Assembly (NCBI RefSeq): GCF_014648195.1
Contig: NZ_BMQQ01000001.1
Coordinates: 480,750-544,749 of the forward strand
Reading direction: 5' to 3'
Length of the DNA: 64,000 nucleotides
DNA from: Streptomyces purpureus
GTDB taxonomy: Bacteria > Actinomycetota > Actinomycetes > Streptomycetales > Streptomycetaceae
Shown here: positions 25,613 through 33,144 of the stretch, one piece after another
How the letters are laid out: each line of letters begins with the position of its first letter
Position numbering within the stretch: position 1 is the first letter of the stretch
Program-made: the position numbers and the translations under genes
The notes under the pieces: model-generated
What the model was told of the DNA's origin: nothing
What the model saw: only the letters and a program-made list of their open reading frames with translations
Databases searched by the model: none

Positions 25613-25816
25613 TCATGTGCCCGGCAGCGGGTCCTGCTCCACCTGGTGTTCGGCGGCCGCGCGGGGCCGCCGGGCCGGGTCGCAGTTGGGCCCGTAGCCG
25701 GTGAGCCGGGAGTCGGGATCGGTGAGTTCCCGGCCGCAGCGCCGGCAGTAGCGGTGCCGGTAGCCGGTGACCGGGTCGTCGACCAAGGTGGGCTGGTTCG
25801 CGGGGAGTCGGGCCAT
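25613..25816 (-). CDS. Small zinc-ribbon protein, DUF6011-like
   Basis: 67 residues from the ATG at 25816 (MARLPANQPTLVDDPVTGYR). The core CRRCGRELTDPDSRLTGYGP followed by NC is a C-x2-C...C pattern typical of the small zinc-binding DUF6011 domain. The rest is disordered and proline-rich. It could bind nucleic acid, as related small ribbons do, but no function is established. No clear Shine-Dalgarno sequence. Divergent from the antitoxin gene. Confidence 0.68.
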   Translation of the reverse strand: MARLPANQPTLVDDPVTGYRHRYCRRCGRELTDPDSRLTGYGPNCDPARRPRAAAEHQVEQDPLPGT

Positions 25817-25885
25817 ATCACCAGTGTCCCGGCACCTACGCCGGTGCGGGGGCAGGGGGGTTGGCGCACGCATCTGGCCCCCACT

Positions 25886-25902
25886 GGTACCAAGTAGGTA
25901 CC
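25886..25902 (+). promoter_or_regulatory. Twin GGTACC sites before the antitoxin gene
   Basis: Two GGTACC palindromes at 25886-25891 and 25897-25902 are centred 11 bp apart, one helical turn, and end 9 bp before the antitoxin ATG. TAGGTA at 25895-25900 could be a -10 box giving a nearly leaderless transcript. The arrangement fits autoregulation by a ribbon-helix-helix antitoxin; this is inference. Confidence 0.55.
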
Positions 25903-25910
25903 CTCACGCC

Positions 25911-26150
25911 ATGCCGTCCTTGAACATCACCTTCACCGACGAGGAGCTGGAGGAAGTCCGCGCCGCCGCGGCCGCCGAAGGCAAGTCCCTCAAGCAGTTC
26001 GTCCACGACCTGCCCCTGCGTGAGCGCCGCCGGAGGCAGTTCGTCCGCTATGCCCTCAACTGGGGCGAGCAGCACCGGGCCGAGTTCGACGACGCCTTCC
26101 CCGACGAGGTCCCGCCCGCCGACCGACGACACGGAGCCGACGCCGCCTGA
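25911..26150 (+). CDS. Putative antitoxin of a Fic-type toxin-antitoxin pair
   Basis: 79 residues from the ATG at 25911. MPSLNITFTDEELEEVRAAA followed by AEGKSLKQFVHDLPL is a ribbon-helix-helix-like DNA-binding N-terminus. The charged C-terminal half (YALNWGEQHRAEFDDAFPDE) would wrap the toxin. The stop overlaps the toxin start by one base (TGATG), the usual coupling in these pairs. Upstream twin GGTACC palindromes could be its operator. No signal peptide. Streptomyces genomes often carry this pair, with the second gene called Fic-family toxin. Confidence 0.75.
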   Translation: MPSLNITFTDEELEEVRAAAAAEGKSLKQFVHDLPLRERRRRQFVRYALNWGEQHRAEFDDAFPDEVPPADRRHGADAA

Positions 26151-26524
26151 TGGCCCTCCACATCGACGTGGCCTGGCTTCTCGACGTGCAGGAACAGGCC
26201 GTCCCCGAAGACGTCTCCGTCGCCGACTACTCCGCCCTCGTCGCGGCCGTCGCCCGCCACAAGACGCGCATCCCCCGCCCCACCACCGCCGAGCCCGACC
26301 CCGCCTGGCGGGCCGCGGCGCTCCTCGACACCCTCGTCCGCCTCCAGCCGCTGCCGTACCGCAACTCCCTCTACGCCTGCCAGGTCGCCGTGGCCTACAT
26401 GCACGCCTCCGGCGAGGGCATCGACCCGCCCTACGGGGCGCTGGTGGAACTCGTCCGCGCCATCCACGAGGGCAAATCCACCGTCTACCAGGCGGCCGAC
26501 CTCATCCGCGCCTGGCGCATCTGA
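26150..26524 (+). CDS. Putative Fic/Doc-family toxin with degenerate motif
   Basis: 124 residues, ATG at 26150 overlapping the antitoxin stop by one base. The length and all-helical pattern match Doc-like Fic proteins. Where the Fic motif HPFxDGNKR should lie, the sequence reads LPYRNSLYACQVAVAYMHAS, keeping only part of the pattern (P-x-R-N) and lacking the His and the DGNK core. Such proteins are annotated as Fic-family toxins in Streptomyces. The canonical AMP-transfer or kinase chemistry cannot be assumed. Its antitoxin is the preceding gene. Confidence 0.7.
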   Translation: MALHIDVAWLLDVQEQAVPEDVSVADYSALVAAVARHKTRIPRPTTAEPDPAWRAAALLDTLVRLQPLPYRNSLYACQVAVAYMHASGEGIDPPYGALVELVRAIHEGKSTVYQAADLIRAWRI

Positions 26525-26574
26525 TCTCCCGCGCCTAGGGTCCCTGTACTCGGACGGTCCGACGATGGAGACGT

Positions 26575-26594
26575 GCCAGGGGGGTATTCCTGGC
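26575..26594 (+). terminator. Short hairpin between toxin gene and MBL gene
   Basis: GCCAGG (26575-26580) pairs with CCTGGC (26589-26594) over 8 nt. It lies 50 bp after the toxin stop and 64 bp before the MBL hydrolase start. A weak terminator or an operator; assignment is tentative. Confidence 0.35.
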
Positions 26595-26657
26595 CGAACT
26601 CCAAGGACCGCAAAAGCTGTTGAAGACCGCCGACAAGGCGTGCTGAGGGGGAGGACG

Positions 26658-27455
26658 ATGGAACGCCAGGGACAGGTGGTGGCGCTGCTCGACGCGAGCG
26701 GCACCTTCTTCAAACCGGCACGGGACGCGTTCCCGGACGCGGACGACGGCGACTGGGCCCGGGCGGCCCTCCTCGACCCGGGCGCGGCCGGCCCGGACGG
26801 GGCATGGCGGCTCGACTTCCGGTGCTTCGCCGTGGCCCGGCCCGGCGGACGGTGGGTCCTGGTCGACGCGGGGGTCGGCCCGGCGCAGGGGCCCGGCGCG
26901 GACTGGTGCCCGGTGCCGGGCAGGCTGCCCCAGGCCCTGGGCGAGGCCGGGATCGACCCGGCCGACGTGGAGACGGTGGTGCTGACGCACCTTCACGAGG
27001 ACCACGTGGGCTGGACCTGCGGACCGGACGGGCTGCCCTGCTTCCCCGATGCCCGCTACGTCGTCCAGCGCGCCGAGACCCGCGCCCTGGACCCGGCCGA
27101 CCCGGTGTGGGACTGGACGGTCGAGCCGCTGCGCCGCTCCGGACAGCTTCACGAGGTGGACGGCCGCCACCGGCTCGCCACCGGCCTGGATCTGATCCCC
27201 ACCCCCGGACACACCCCAGGTCACCAGTCGGTGCTGGTCCGGCAGCCGGACGGCCGAGACGTGATGATCACCGGCGACGCGCTGGTCCACGCCGTCCAGT
27301 GGGGAAACCCGGCGGTGACCTACGCCCACGAACGCGACCCCGACACCGCCCGTCTCTCCCGGCGGACCCTGCTGACCGAGGCGGCCGACCGCGGAGCGGT
27401 CCTCGCCACGGCCCATCTGACACGCCCCTTCGTGGAACCCGTGCCCGCGCCCTGA
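26658..27455 (+). CDS. MBL-fold metallo-hydrolase
   Basis: 265 residues from the ATG at 26658, preceded by GAGGGGGAGG. The metal motif THLHEDHVGW is at residues 110-119 (H111, H113, D115, H116). Further family features are WVLVDAGVGP at 66-75, LIPTPGHTPGHQSVLVRQPD (third His ligand), and TGDALVHAVQWGNP (Asp ligand). It is a soluble lactonase/esterase-like hydrolase of unknown substrate. It resembles the N-acyl-homoserine-lactonase-like branch only in general layout. Convergent with the kinase gene over a strong shared terminator. Confidence 0.9.
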   Translation: MERQGQVVALLDASGTFFKPARDAFPDADDGDWARAALLDPGAAGPDGAWRLDFRCFAVARPGGRWVLVDAGVGPAQGPGADWCPVPGRLPQALGEAGIDPADVETVVLTHLHEDHVGWTCGPDGLPCFPDARYVVQRAETRALDPADPVWDWTVEPLRRSGQLHEVDGRHRLATGLDLIPTPGHTPGHQSVLVRQPDGRDVMITGDALVHAVQWGNPAVTYAHERDPDTARLSRRTLLTEAADRGAVLATAHLTRPFVEPVPAP

Positions 27456-27486
27456 GGAGGCGGACGCGGCGGGGCGGCAGAAAACC

Positions 27487-27514
27487 GGAGCCCCCAACGT
27501 GCGTTGGGGGCTCC
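27487..27514. terminator. Bidirectional terminator between MBL and kinase genes
   Basis: A perfect 13-bp inverted repeat (27487-27499 with 27502-27514) closes on a TG loop, effectively a tetraloop. It lies between convergent stops at 27455 and 27523. AAAA precedes it on the plus strand, giving a short U run for the minus-strand transcript. Confidence 0.85.
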
Positions 27515-27522
27515 GTCCCGGT

Positions 27523-29424
27523 TCAGCTGCCCGAGCTGGTCGCGACCGCGTTGCGCCAGACCGTCAGGTCCAGGGTCATGTACGTACTGGGCGACTCCTC
27601 CGGGGAGAAGCCCTGGACCGTCAGCAGCCCCAGGTGACCCGTCCCGGTGGTGACGCAGACCTGGCGCCCCTTCGCGAGCTTGGTCACATAGATGTTCTGG
27701 GTGAACCGGGTCTCCGCGCGGCAGGCCTCAAGAGAGCCTTCCTGGCCCGGATCGAGCAGCACGAGGTTCCCGCCGGAGCTCTCCGCGTCGATGTAGCCGC
27801 CGGTGTCGTAGGACAGTTCGTAATTGCCGTCCTCACCCTCCTGCGGCCGCACGTTGTCGTCGCCGAGCGTCAGGTGGTAACCGGCGGTGAGGTTGATGTT
27901 CTTGTAGTCGACGGGCGTGGGATCGGGCTTCGGCTCCTGGTCCGGCTTGGAGTCCGGCTTGGCGGAGGAGCCGCTGTCCTTGCCGCCGCCCGTCTGCTTG
28001 CCCGGCGACGAGCTGCCGCCCTGCGTCGAACCGCCGGACCGCGTCTCCTTCCCGTCGCCCTTGAGCAGGTAGTACGCCGTACCGGCGCCCGCGCCCGCGA
28101 AGACCAGTACGGCGGCGAGCGCGAGGATCAGGCCGCGCTTGCCCTTGCTCTTGCCCTTCGGCGGCTGCGGCTGCGGCGCACCGGGGTGGCCGAGGTGGCC
28201 GGGGTACGTCGGGCCGTGCGCCGCGTGCGGGGCCGGGGCGGCCTGAGTCGGGGGGTAGCCGTACGGGTGGGGCTGGCCCTGGGGCTGCGCGTGCGGCTGT
28301 GTCACCGGCGCCGGGTACTGCGCCGGGGGCTGAGGAGGCTGCTGCGCCGCGGGCGGCCCGTACCCCGGCGGCGGGGTGGCCGGCGTCGCCGGTGCGGTGG
28401 GGGAGTAGGCCGCGGGCGGGGCGCTCGGGGCGCTCGGGACGGCCGTCGGCGCGCCGGCCGTCGGCGCCGCCGTCGGGGGCGGCGGGGTCTGGGCCGGGGC
28501 GGGCGCCGCCGCCCGTCCCGCGATGTCCGCGCTGACCGTGCCGGGCAGCCAGTCCTCCGGACGGCGCAGCACCGTCTGCGCGTTCGCCGACTGGCACAGC
28601 GCGATGACCTCGGCGATCGACGGCCTGGCCGCCGGATCCTTGGCGAGGCAGCGGGTGACCAGCTCCTTCAGCCGCTCCGGCACCCCGGTCAGGTCCGGCT
28701 CCTCGTGGACGATGCGGTAGAGCACGCCGTGCGAGGTCCCCTCGCCGAAGGCCGGGGAGCCGGCCGCCGCGTACGCCGCGACCTGGCCGAGGGCGAAGAT
28801 GTCGGTGGCCGGGGTCACCCGGCGTCCGGCGGCCTGCTCCGGGGCCATGAACGACGGCGTGCCGATGGTGACCCCGCTGCCGGTGAGCGAGGTCGCGTCG
28901 GCGGCGTAGGCGATGCCGAAGTCGATGACGCGGGGGCCGTCGGCGGCGAGAAGCACGTTGGACGGCTTGAGGTCGCGGTGCACGATGCCCGCGCCGTGGA
29001 TCACATGGAGCGCCTCGGCCATGCCGGCGACCAGCAGCAGCACCGTCTCGACGGGCAGGGCGCCGTGGGCGGCGACCGCGTCGGCGAGCGAGGGCCCCGG
29101 CACGTACGCGGTGGCGAGCCAGGGGTGCGCGCCCTCCGTGTCGGCGTCGATGACGGGCGCCGTGAACAGCCCCTGCACCCGCTGCGCGGACTGCACCTCC
29201 TGCGCGAACCGGCGGCGGAACTCGGCGTCCTCGCCGAACTCCGGCCGGATCACCTTGATGGCCACCGGCCGCCCGCCGGGCGTGTACGAGAGATACACCT
29301 TGCCCATGCCGCCCGCGCCGAGCCTGGCGGCCAGCCGGTATCCGGCGATCGTCTTGGGATCGTCCTCCGCGAGCGGCTGGAAGACCTGAGAGGCACCTCC
29401 CCGCTCCGGCTGCTGACCACTCAT
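27523..29424 (-). CDS. Membrane-anchored Ser/Thr protein kinase (PASTA-less Hanks type)
   Basis: 633 residues from the ATG at 29424; a TTG directly before it is less likely. The kinase domain (about 28-290) has the glycine loop LGAGGMGKV (35-43), catalytic lysine VAIK (K57), HRDLKPSN (149-156), DFG (168-170) and APEQA. A long Pro/Ala/Gln-rich linker follows, then basic residues and one membrane helix (GLILALAAVLVFAGAGAGTAYY, about 430-450). A Ser/Gly/Asp linker and an extracytoplasmic domain of about 125 residues end the protein. It probably senses an external signal, but the sensor domain is unrecognised and has no PASTA repeats. Confidence 0.92.
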   Translation of the reverse strand: MSGQQPERGGASQVFQPLAEDDPKTIAGYRLAARLGAGGMGKVYLSYTPGGRPVAIKVIRPEFGEDAEFRRRFAQEVQSAQRVQGLFTAPVIDADTEGAHPWLATAYVPGPSLADAVAAHGALPVETVLLLVAGMAEALHVIHGAGIVHRDLKPSNVLLAADGPRVIDFGIAYAADATSLTGSGVTIGTPSFMAPEQAAGRRVTPATDIFALGQVAAYAAAGSPAFGEGTSHGVLYRIVHEEPDLTGVPERLKELVTRCLAKDPAARPSIAEVIALCQSANAQTVLRRPEDWLPGTVSADIAGRAAAPAPAQTPPPPTAAPTAGAPTAVPSAPSAPPAAYSPTAPATPATPPPGYGPPAAQQPPQPPAQYPAPVTQPHAQPQGQPHPYGYPPTQAAPAPHAAHGPTYPGHLGHPGAPQPQPPKGKSKGKRGLILALAAVLVFAGAGAGTAYYLLKGDGKETRSGGSTQGGSSSPGKQTGGGKDSGSSAKPDSKPDQEPKPDPTPVDYKNINLTAGYHLTLGDDNVRPQEGEDGNYELSYDTGGYIDAESSGGNLVLLDPGQEGSLEACRAETRFTQNIYVTKLAKGRQVCVTTGTGHLGLLTVQGFSPEESPSTYMTLDLTVWRNAVATSSGS

Positions 29425-29529
29425 CAACTCACGTCTCCCCGTGCAAGGTCACTATCGAACGGCGGCACCCTATCCAAGGAAGTGCCCCCGGCGCCTGTCG
29501 GGTCGTGACCTCCGCCGTCTGTTCCGCTT

Positions 29530-30405
29530 TCAGCGTGTGGCCCGGTCTGCTGCTTCCCGGGTGATGTCGGCGTAGAGGCGGAAGAGGGCCGGGCGGGCTT
29601 CGCCGCTGTCTCGTTCGTGCAGGGCCGCCCAGCACCGGGCGATGAGTTCCCGGGCCTGGGTGCCGGGCCAGGGCTGGGGCAGGAGCTGAGGCGGCAGCAG
29701 CGGGTCGGGCTCCATGGCGCGGGTGAGTTCGGCGGCCAGCTCGACGGCGATGGTGAGGAGTGCGGATGGGGAGAGTCCGTCAGGGCCGGTGAGCCGCGCG
29801 AGGCGAGGCCGGGCGAGGCGGCTGAGACGGTGGTAGCGGGCGGCGATCTCCTGCAAGGGCCACAGGCGGCGGGCGAGTTCGGCAGGCTCTTGGGTGTCGC
29901 CCCTGCGCAGGTCCGTCGTGGTGAGGAGCGTGAGCGCGCCATGGGCGCCGAGGCGGTGGGCCGCTTCTTCGACGTACGGTTCCCAGATGTTGGCGCAGAC
30001 GTACAGTCCGCCCTGGAGCGGGGCGCCGCCGAGGTGGACGAGCGTCTCGCGCAGGGAGTCCCTGGCCGTGCGCGCCGATTCGGGCACCGCGAAGGCGGCC
30101 AGGTGCCAGACACCGTCCCAGGGCGCGAGCCCGGCGTCCTGCTGGAATGCGTGCCGGAGGAAGTCCGCGTTGGGGGCGAGGGCACGCGTGGTGTCCGCGG
30201 TCGCGTGCAACTGCGCCTTGCGGCCTCGGCCCTGATGGGTGAACCGGCCTTCGGTCACGAGGCGTTTGACGCACAGTCGCACCTGCTGGTCGCTCATGCC
30301 CAGGGTGTTGGCGACGGTGTACAGCTCGTCCGCGTCGACGGTGCCGTCTTCGCGGATCAGCGCGTGGACGAGCATACGGGTGGGGATCTCGACATGGTCG
30401 GTCAT
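29530..30405 (-). CDS. PaaX-family transcriptional regulator
   Basis: 291 residues from the ATG at 30405, overlapping the upstream acetyltransferase stop as ATGA. The N-terminal winged helix (VHALIREDGTVDADELYTVA then MSDQQVRLCVKRLVTEGRFT) and the central WDGVWHLAAFAVPESARTAR match the PaaX family. So do LRETLVHLGGAPLQGGLYVC and the C-terminal helical domain. PaaX regulators are GntR-like repressors, originally described for phenylacetyl-CoA catabolism, but many act on other local genes. The operator-like repeat at 31089-31124, between this operon and the divergent hydrolase, is the obvious target. Confidence 0.87.
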   Translation of the reverse strand: MTDHVEIPTRMLVHALIREDGTVDADELYTVANTLGMSDQQVRLCVKRLVTEGRFTHQGRGRKAQLHATADTTRALAPNADFLRHAFQQDAGLAPWDGVWHLAAFAVPESARTARDSLRETLVHLGGAPLQGGLYVCANIWEPYVEEAAHRLGAHGALTLLTTTDLRRGDTQEPAELARRLWPLQEIAARYHRLSRLARPRLARLTGPDGLSPSALLTIAVELAAELTRAMEPDPLLPPQLLPQPWPGTQARELIARCWAALHERDSGEARPALFRLYADITREAADRATR

Positions 30406-31046
30406 GGTGTGCACAGTCCTCTCGGCCCGTTCGCCTCGATGGGGCGGAGCATGATGGTCACCGCGCCGAACCCGAGCAGCCCGCGCAGGTAGGGCGTGCT
30501 CTCGGTCCGTACGGCCGTGAAGTCGCGCCGCTCGTAGAGGGCCCTGGCGCGTGGGTTGACGTCGATCACGTCCAGTCTGATCTCCCGGCAGTCCTGCTCC
30601 GCCGCGACGGCGGCCACTTCCTCGATGAGCAGGCTTCCGACGCCGCGGCCGCGTATGGCCGGGTCCACGGCAATGCCGTCCATGACGAGCTGCCCGGGGG
30701 CCGGGTGGCGTTCGAACATGGCGAGGAGCAGGAGTCGGTGCAGTCCTCGCAGGTGTCCGTACGCGCGCAGCACGGCGGAGGCCGATCCCCCGGTGAGGGC
30801 CCGGCCGCCGAGCTGGTAGCCGGCGAGGCCGACGAGCTGCCCGTCGAGGAGCGCGCACACTGCGCGATCGGCGTTCAGATGGGCGGTGAGGAAGGTCACC
30901 GCCTTGTCCGGCGGGTTCAGGGCGGGGCCGAGTTTGCGGCCGAAGGCCTCCCAGTACAGCTCGGCCGCCCGCCGCTCGGCTCCGGCCGGAACGCCCCGCC
31001 GGACTGCCACCGGTCCCGTGCCGGTGCCCGTCGCGTCCAATCCCAT
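30402..31046 (-). CDS. GNAT-family N-acetyltransferase
   Basis: 214 residues from the ATG at 31046. The CoA-binding segment is IAVDPAIRGRGVGSLLIEEV (RGRGVG matches R/Q-x-x-G-x-G/A), followed by IRLDVIDVNPRARALYERRD and FTAVRTESTPYLRGLLGFGA, typical of the Streptomyces GNAT group. It is the first gene of an operon with the PaaX-like regulator, coupled by a 4-bp overlap. Its promoter lies in 31047-31165, shared with the divergent hydrolase gene. Substrate unknown. Confidence 0.87.
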   Translation of the reverse strand: MGLDATGTGTGPVAVRRGVPAGAERRAAELYWEAFGRKLGPALNPPDKAVTFLTAHLNADRAVCALLDGQLVGLAGYQLGGRALTGGSASAVLRAYGHLRGLHRLLLLAMFERHPAPGQLVMDGIAVDPAIRGRGVGSLLIEEVAAVAAEQDCREIRLDVIDVNPRARALYERRDFTAVRTESTPYLRGLLGFGAVTIMLRPIEANGPRGLCTP

Positions 31047-31088
31047 GTCGTGCCCCCCCCCTTTTCTCGCTGCAACCTCCCCTCAAAG

Positions 31089-31124
31089 CTATCACTCTCA
31101 AGACGATCGTTGATGCGGTGATAG
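31089..31124. promoter_or_regulatory. Operator-like inverted repeat in the PaaX/hydrolase divergent region
   Basis: CTATCAC (31089-31095) and GTGATAG (31118-31124) form an exact 7-bp inverted repeat with 22 nt between arms. It lies in an A/T-richer island between the acetyltransferase-PaaX operon and the hydrolase gene. Probable binding site of the PaaX-like regulator (inference). Confidence 0.55.
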
Positions 31125-31165
31125 TTTTGGTGTTGCGTAAACCCAAACAGAGGCGGTCAGATCCC

Positions 31166-32032
31166 ATGTGTCCAAAGATCCAGCCCCGACGGCGCGGGCT
31201 CCGCATCGCCGTGTGGTTACTCGTCCCGGTCCTGGTCGTGGCCGCCGGTCTCGTCGGTGTGGTGCTGTGGCAGAACTCCTACGACATGGACGAGCAGCGG
31301 GTCTCGATCCGCCACGGCGGCCACACCCTCAACGGTGTACTGGCCACCCCCAAGGACGGCCGCAAGCGCCACGGCCTGATCGTGTACGTCCACGGCGACG
31401 GCCCCATCGGCGCCACCCATGACGACGGTTACAAGCCCATGTGGGAAGCGAACGCCAAGGCCGGGTACGCCTCCTTGTCCTGGGACAAGCCCGGTGTCGC
31501 GGGCGCACCGGGCAACTGGCTCGACCAGTCCATGGACGACCGGGCCGACGAGGCAGCCACCGCCATCGCCTGGGCGCGCGCCCGCCCGGACATCGACGGC
31601 GACCGGATCGGTCTCTGGGGCGCCAGCCAGGCGGGCTGGGTCCTGCCGAAGGTCGCCGCCAAGACACCCGTGAGCTTCGTCATCGCCGTCTCGCCCGCGA
31701 TCAACTGGCTCCAGCAGGGCCGCTACAACCTCCTCGCCGAACTGCGCGCCGACGGCGCCTCGGCAGCCCGCACCGAGGCCGAGATCGCCAAGAGCGACAC
31801 CACCCGCCGGCTGCTGGGACGCCACGCGACCTTCTCCTGGGCGCGGTACATCCGTGAACCGTGCCTGGCCCGCTGGTCGGCCGTGGAGGAACGCCGGGCC
31901 CGGCAGCGGCTGCGGGCCCGGCTGGGGCTGCTGCGCGGCCTGCTTCACGCACGCGGGGAGGACGCGGCGCTCGCCGACACCGTGGACGTACCTCCGGCGC
32001 GGCACCGGCGCGACTCGCTCTGGAAGGCCTGA
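31166..32032 (+). CDS. Chimeric alpha/beta hydrolase, catalytic C-terminus replaced
   Basis: 288 residues from the ATG at 31166 with GAGGCGG 8 nt upstream. The longer frame from 31118 would overlap the operator. Residues about 10-38 are a signal anchor helix. The next ~190 residues are a normal alpha/beta hydrolase N-terminus: HGLIVYVHGDGP (oxyanion region), YASLSWDKPGVAGAPGNW, and nucleophile elbow IGLWGASQAGWVLPKVA. After RRLLGRHATF the expected Asp and His part is missing. Instead an Arg/Leu-rich tail (REPCLARWSAVEERRARQRL) runs to the end with good codon usage. A TTA codon at 31217-31219 implies bldA dependence. Catalytic activity is doubtful. Confidence 0.7.
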   Translation: MCPKIQPRRRGLRIAVWLLVPVLVVAAGLVGVVLWQNSYDMDEQRVSIRHGGHTLNGVLATPKDGRKRHGLIVYVHGDGPIGATHDDGYKPMWEANAKAGYASLSWDKPGVAGAPGNWLDQSMDDRADEAATAIAWARARPDIDGDRIGLWGASQAGWVLPKVAAKTPVSFVIAVSPAINWLQQGRYNLLAELRADGASAARTEAEIAKSDTTRRLLGRHATFSWARYIREPCLARWSAVEERRARQRLRARLGLLRGLLHARGEDAALADTVDVPPARHRRDSLWKA

Positions 32033-32043
32033 CCCGGGGTCAG
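32029..32043. terminator. Compact palindrome spanning both convergent stop codons
   Basis: CTGACCC (32029-32035) and GGGTCAG (32037-32043) form an inverted repeat with one base between. The hydrolase stop (32030-32032) and the N-acetyltransferase stop (32040-32042) both lie in it. Confidence 0.45.
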
Positions 32044-32891
32044 CCGGGGACGAGGCCGTCCTGGAGGCGTGCGAGGGCGGCGGAGCCCAGGTCGATTCCG
32101 AACTCCTCGGTCAGCAGGGCCGGCAGCTCGGCCGGGTGGATCTTCCGTTCGGTGCGGGTGCCGTCGGGAAGGGTAGTGGTCCGCAGGGAGCCGTCGAGCA
32201 CGTCGTGCCGGCCGGCGGTGAACCGCTGGACGAACAGGCGCTTGGTGAAAGGCGAGCGGGGGTGCGTGCCGACGAAGTGGGAGCCGACCACGAAGTCGAT
32301 CGCGTACTGCGGGTTGAGGGTGAAGGTGTGCCGGTCCACCCAGCCGTCGGGCCCGTACTCGTGCAGCCACCACTGGTCGATCCCGTCGGCGCCCTGGCGC
32401 CGGGCCAGACGGTAGCGCCAGCCGTCGAAGTCCGCCGCCGCGCCGTCGGCCAGCTCGACCGGGCCCAGCGGGCCGCCGCCGAACCCGACGTCACACAGCC
32501 ACCTGCGGTCGTCGTCGGCGGCCGTCACCGCGAGCAGCGCGTGGGTGGCGGGCAGGATCTTGTCCCGGCCGAGCGTCACCCGTCCGCTCATCGCCGTGAA
32601 CCGGAAGCCGAGCCGCTCCAGGGCGGCGGCGAACAGCACGACGTGCTCGTAGCAGTAGCCGCCCCTGCGGCCGCGCACCAGTTTGCGCTGGACGGACTCG
32701 ACGTCCACGAGGACGGGTACGCCGAGCACGGCGTCGACGTTCTCGAACGGCAGCGAGGTGACGTGCGCGCGGTGCAGTGCGCGCAACGCCGCCAGCGTGG
32801 GGGCCCGCTCCCCGGTGTGACCGATACGGGTGAGATACGCGTCGAGGTCCAGCAGCTCACCGTGCCACCTGTCCCCGCGGTCCGTCTCCAT
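32040..32891 (-). CDS. nat: Arylamine N-acetyltransferase
   Basis: 283 residues from the ATG at 32891, with GAGGA upstream; an earlier in-frame start lacks one. The catalytic triad is visible: C80 in RRGGYCYEH, H117 in LPATHALLAV and D134 in WLCDVGFGGG. The PFENVD motif near residue 50 and the FTLNPQYAIDFVVGSHFVGT region also fit. The enzyme transfers acetyl from acetyl-CoA to arylamines, and some relatives close amides in ansamycin synthesis. No such cluster is present here, so a detoxification role is likely. It ends 7 bp from the convergent hydrolase gene. Confidence 0.92.
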   Translation of the reverse strand: METDRGDRWHGELLDLDAYLTRIGHTGERAPTLAALRALHRAHVTSLPFENVDAVLGVPVLVDVESVQRKLVRGRRGGYCYEHVVLFAAALERLGFRFTAMSGRVTLGRDKILPATHALLAVTAADDDRRWLCDVGFGGGPLGPVELADGAAADFDGWRYRLARRQGADGIDQWWLHEYGPDGWVDRHTFTLNPQYAIDFVVGSHFVGTHPRSPFTKRLFVQRFTAGRHDVLDGSLRTTTLPDGTRTERKIHPAELPALLTEEFGIDLGSAALARLQDGLVPG

Positions 32892-33144
32892 CGTTGCCGC
32901 TTCCTCGTGTCCGCCTTTTCTCCGTGCTCGCATTCGAGCCGCTCCGGTCGTACCACACCCCGCTCCGGAGCCCCGCGCCCACCACGCGGCGAGGCCGGCG
33001 CGACACCCCGGTAGGTGTGACCCGGGGTGTGATGGGGAGTCGCGTAAGGGACGCTGACCCCAGCAACCGGAACGTCATGTTCCGGTCGTCGGCCGGACGG
33101 AGCCGCGCCGCGAGGAGCCGAGGACCCGAGGTGGCAGGTGGAAG

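Noticed and set aside
32040..32891. Arylamine N-acetyltransferase as an ansamycin amide synthase marker
   Set aside because: No polyketide synthase or AHBA genes nearby. Sequence alone fits an ordinary NAT.
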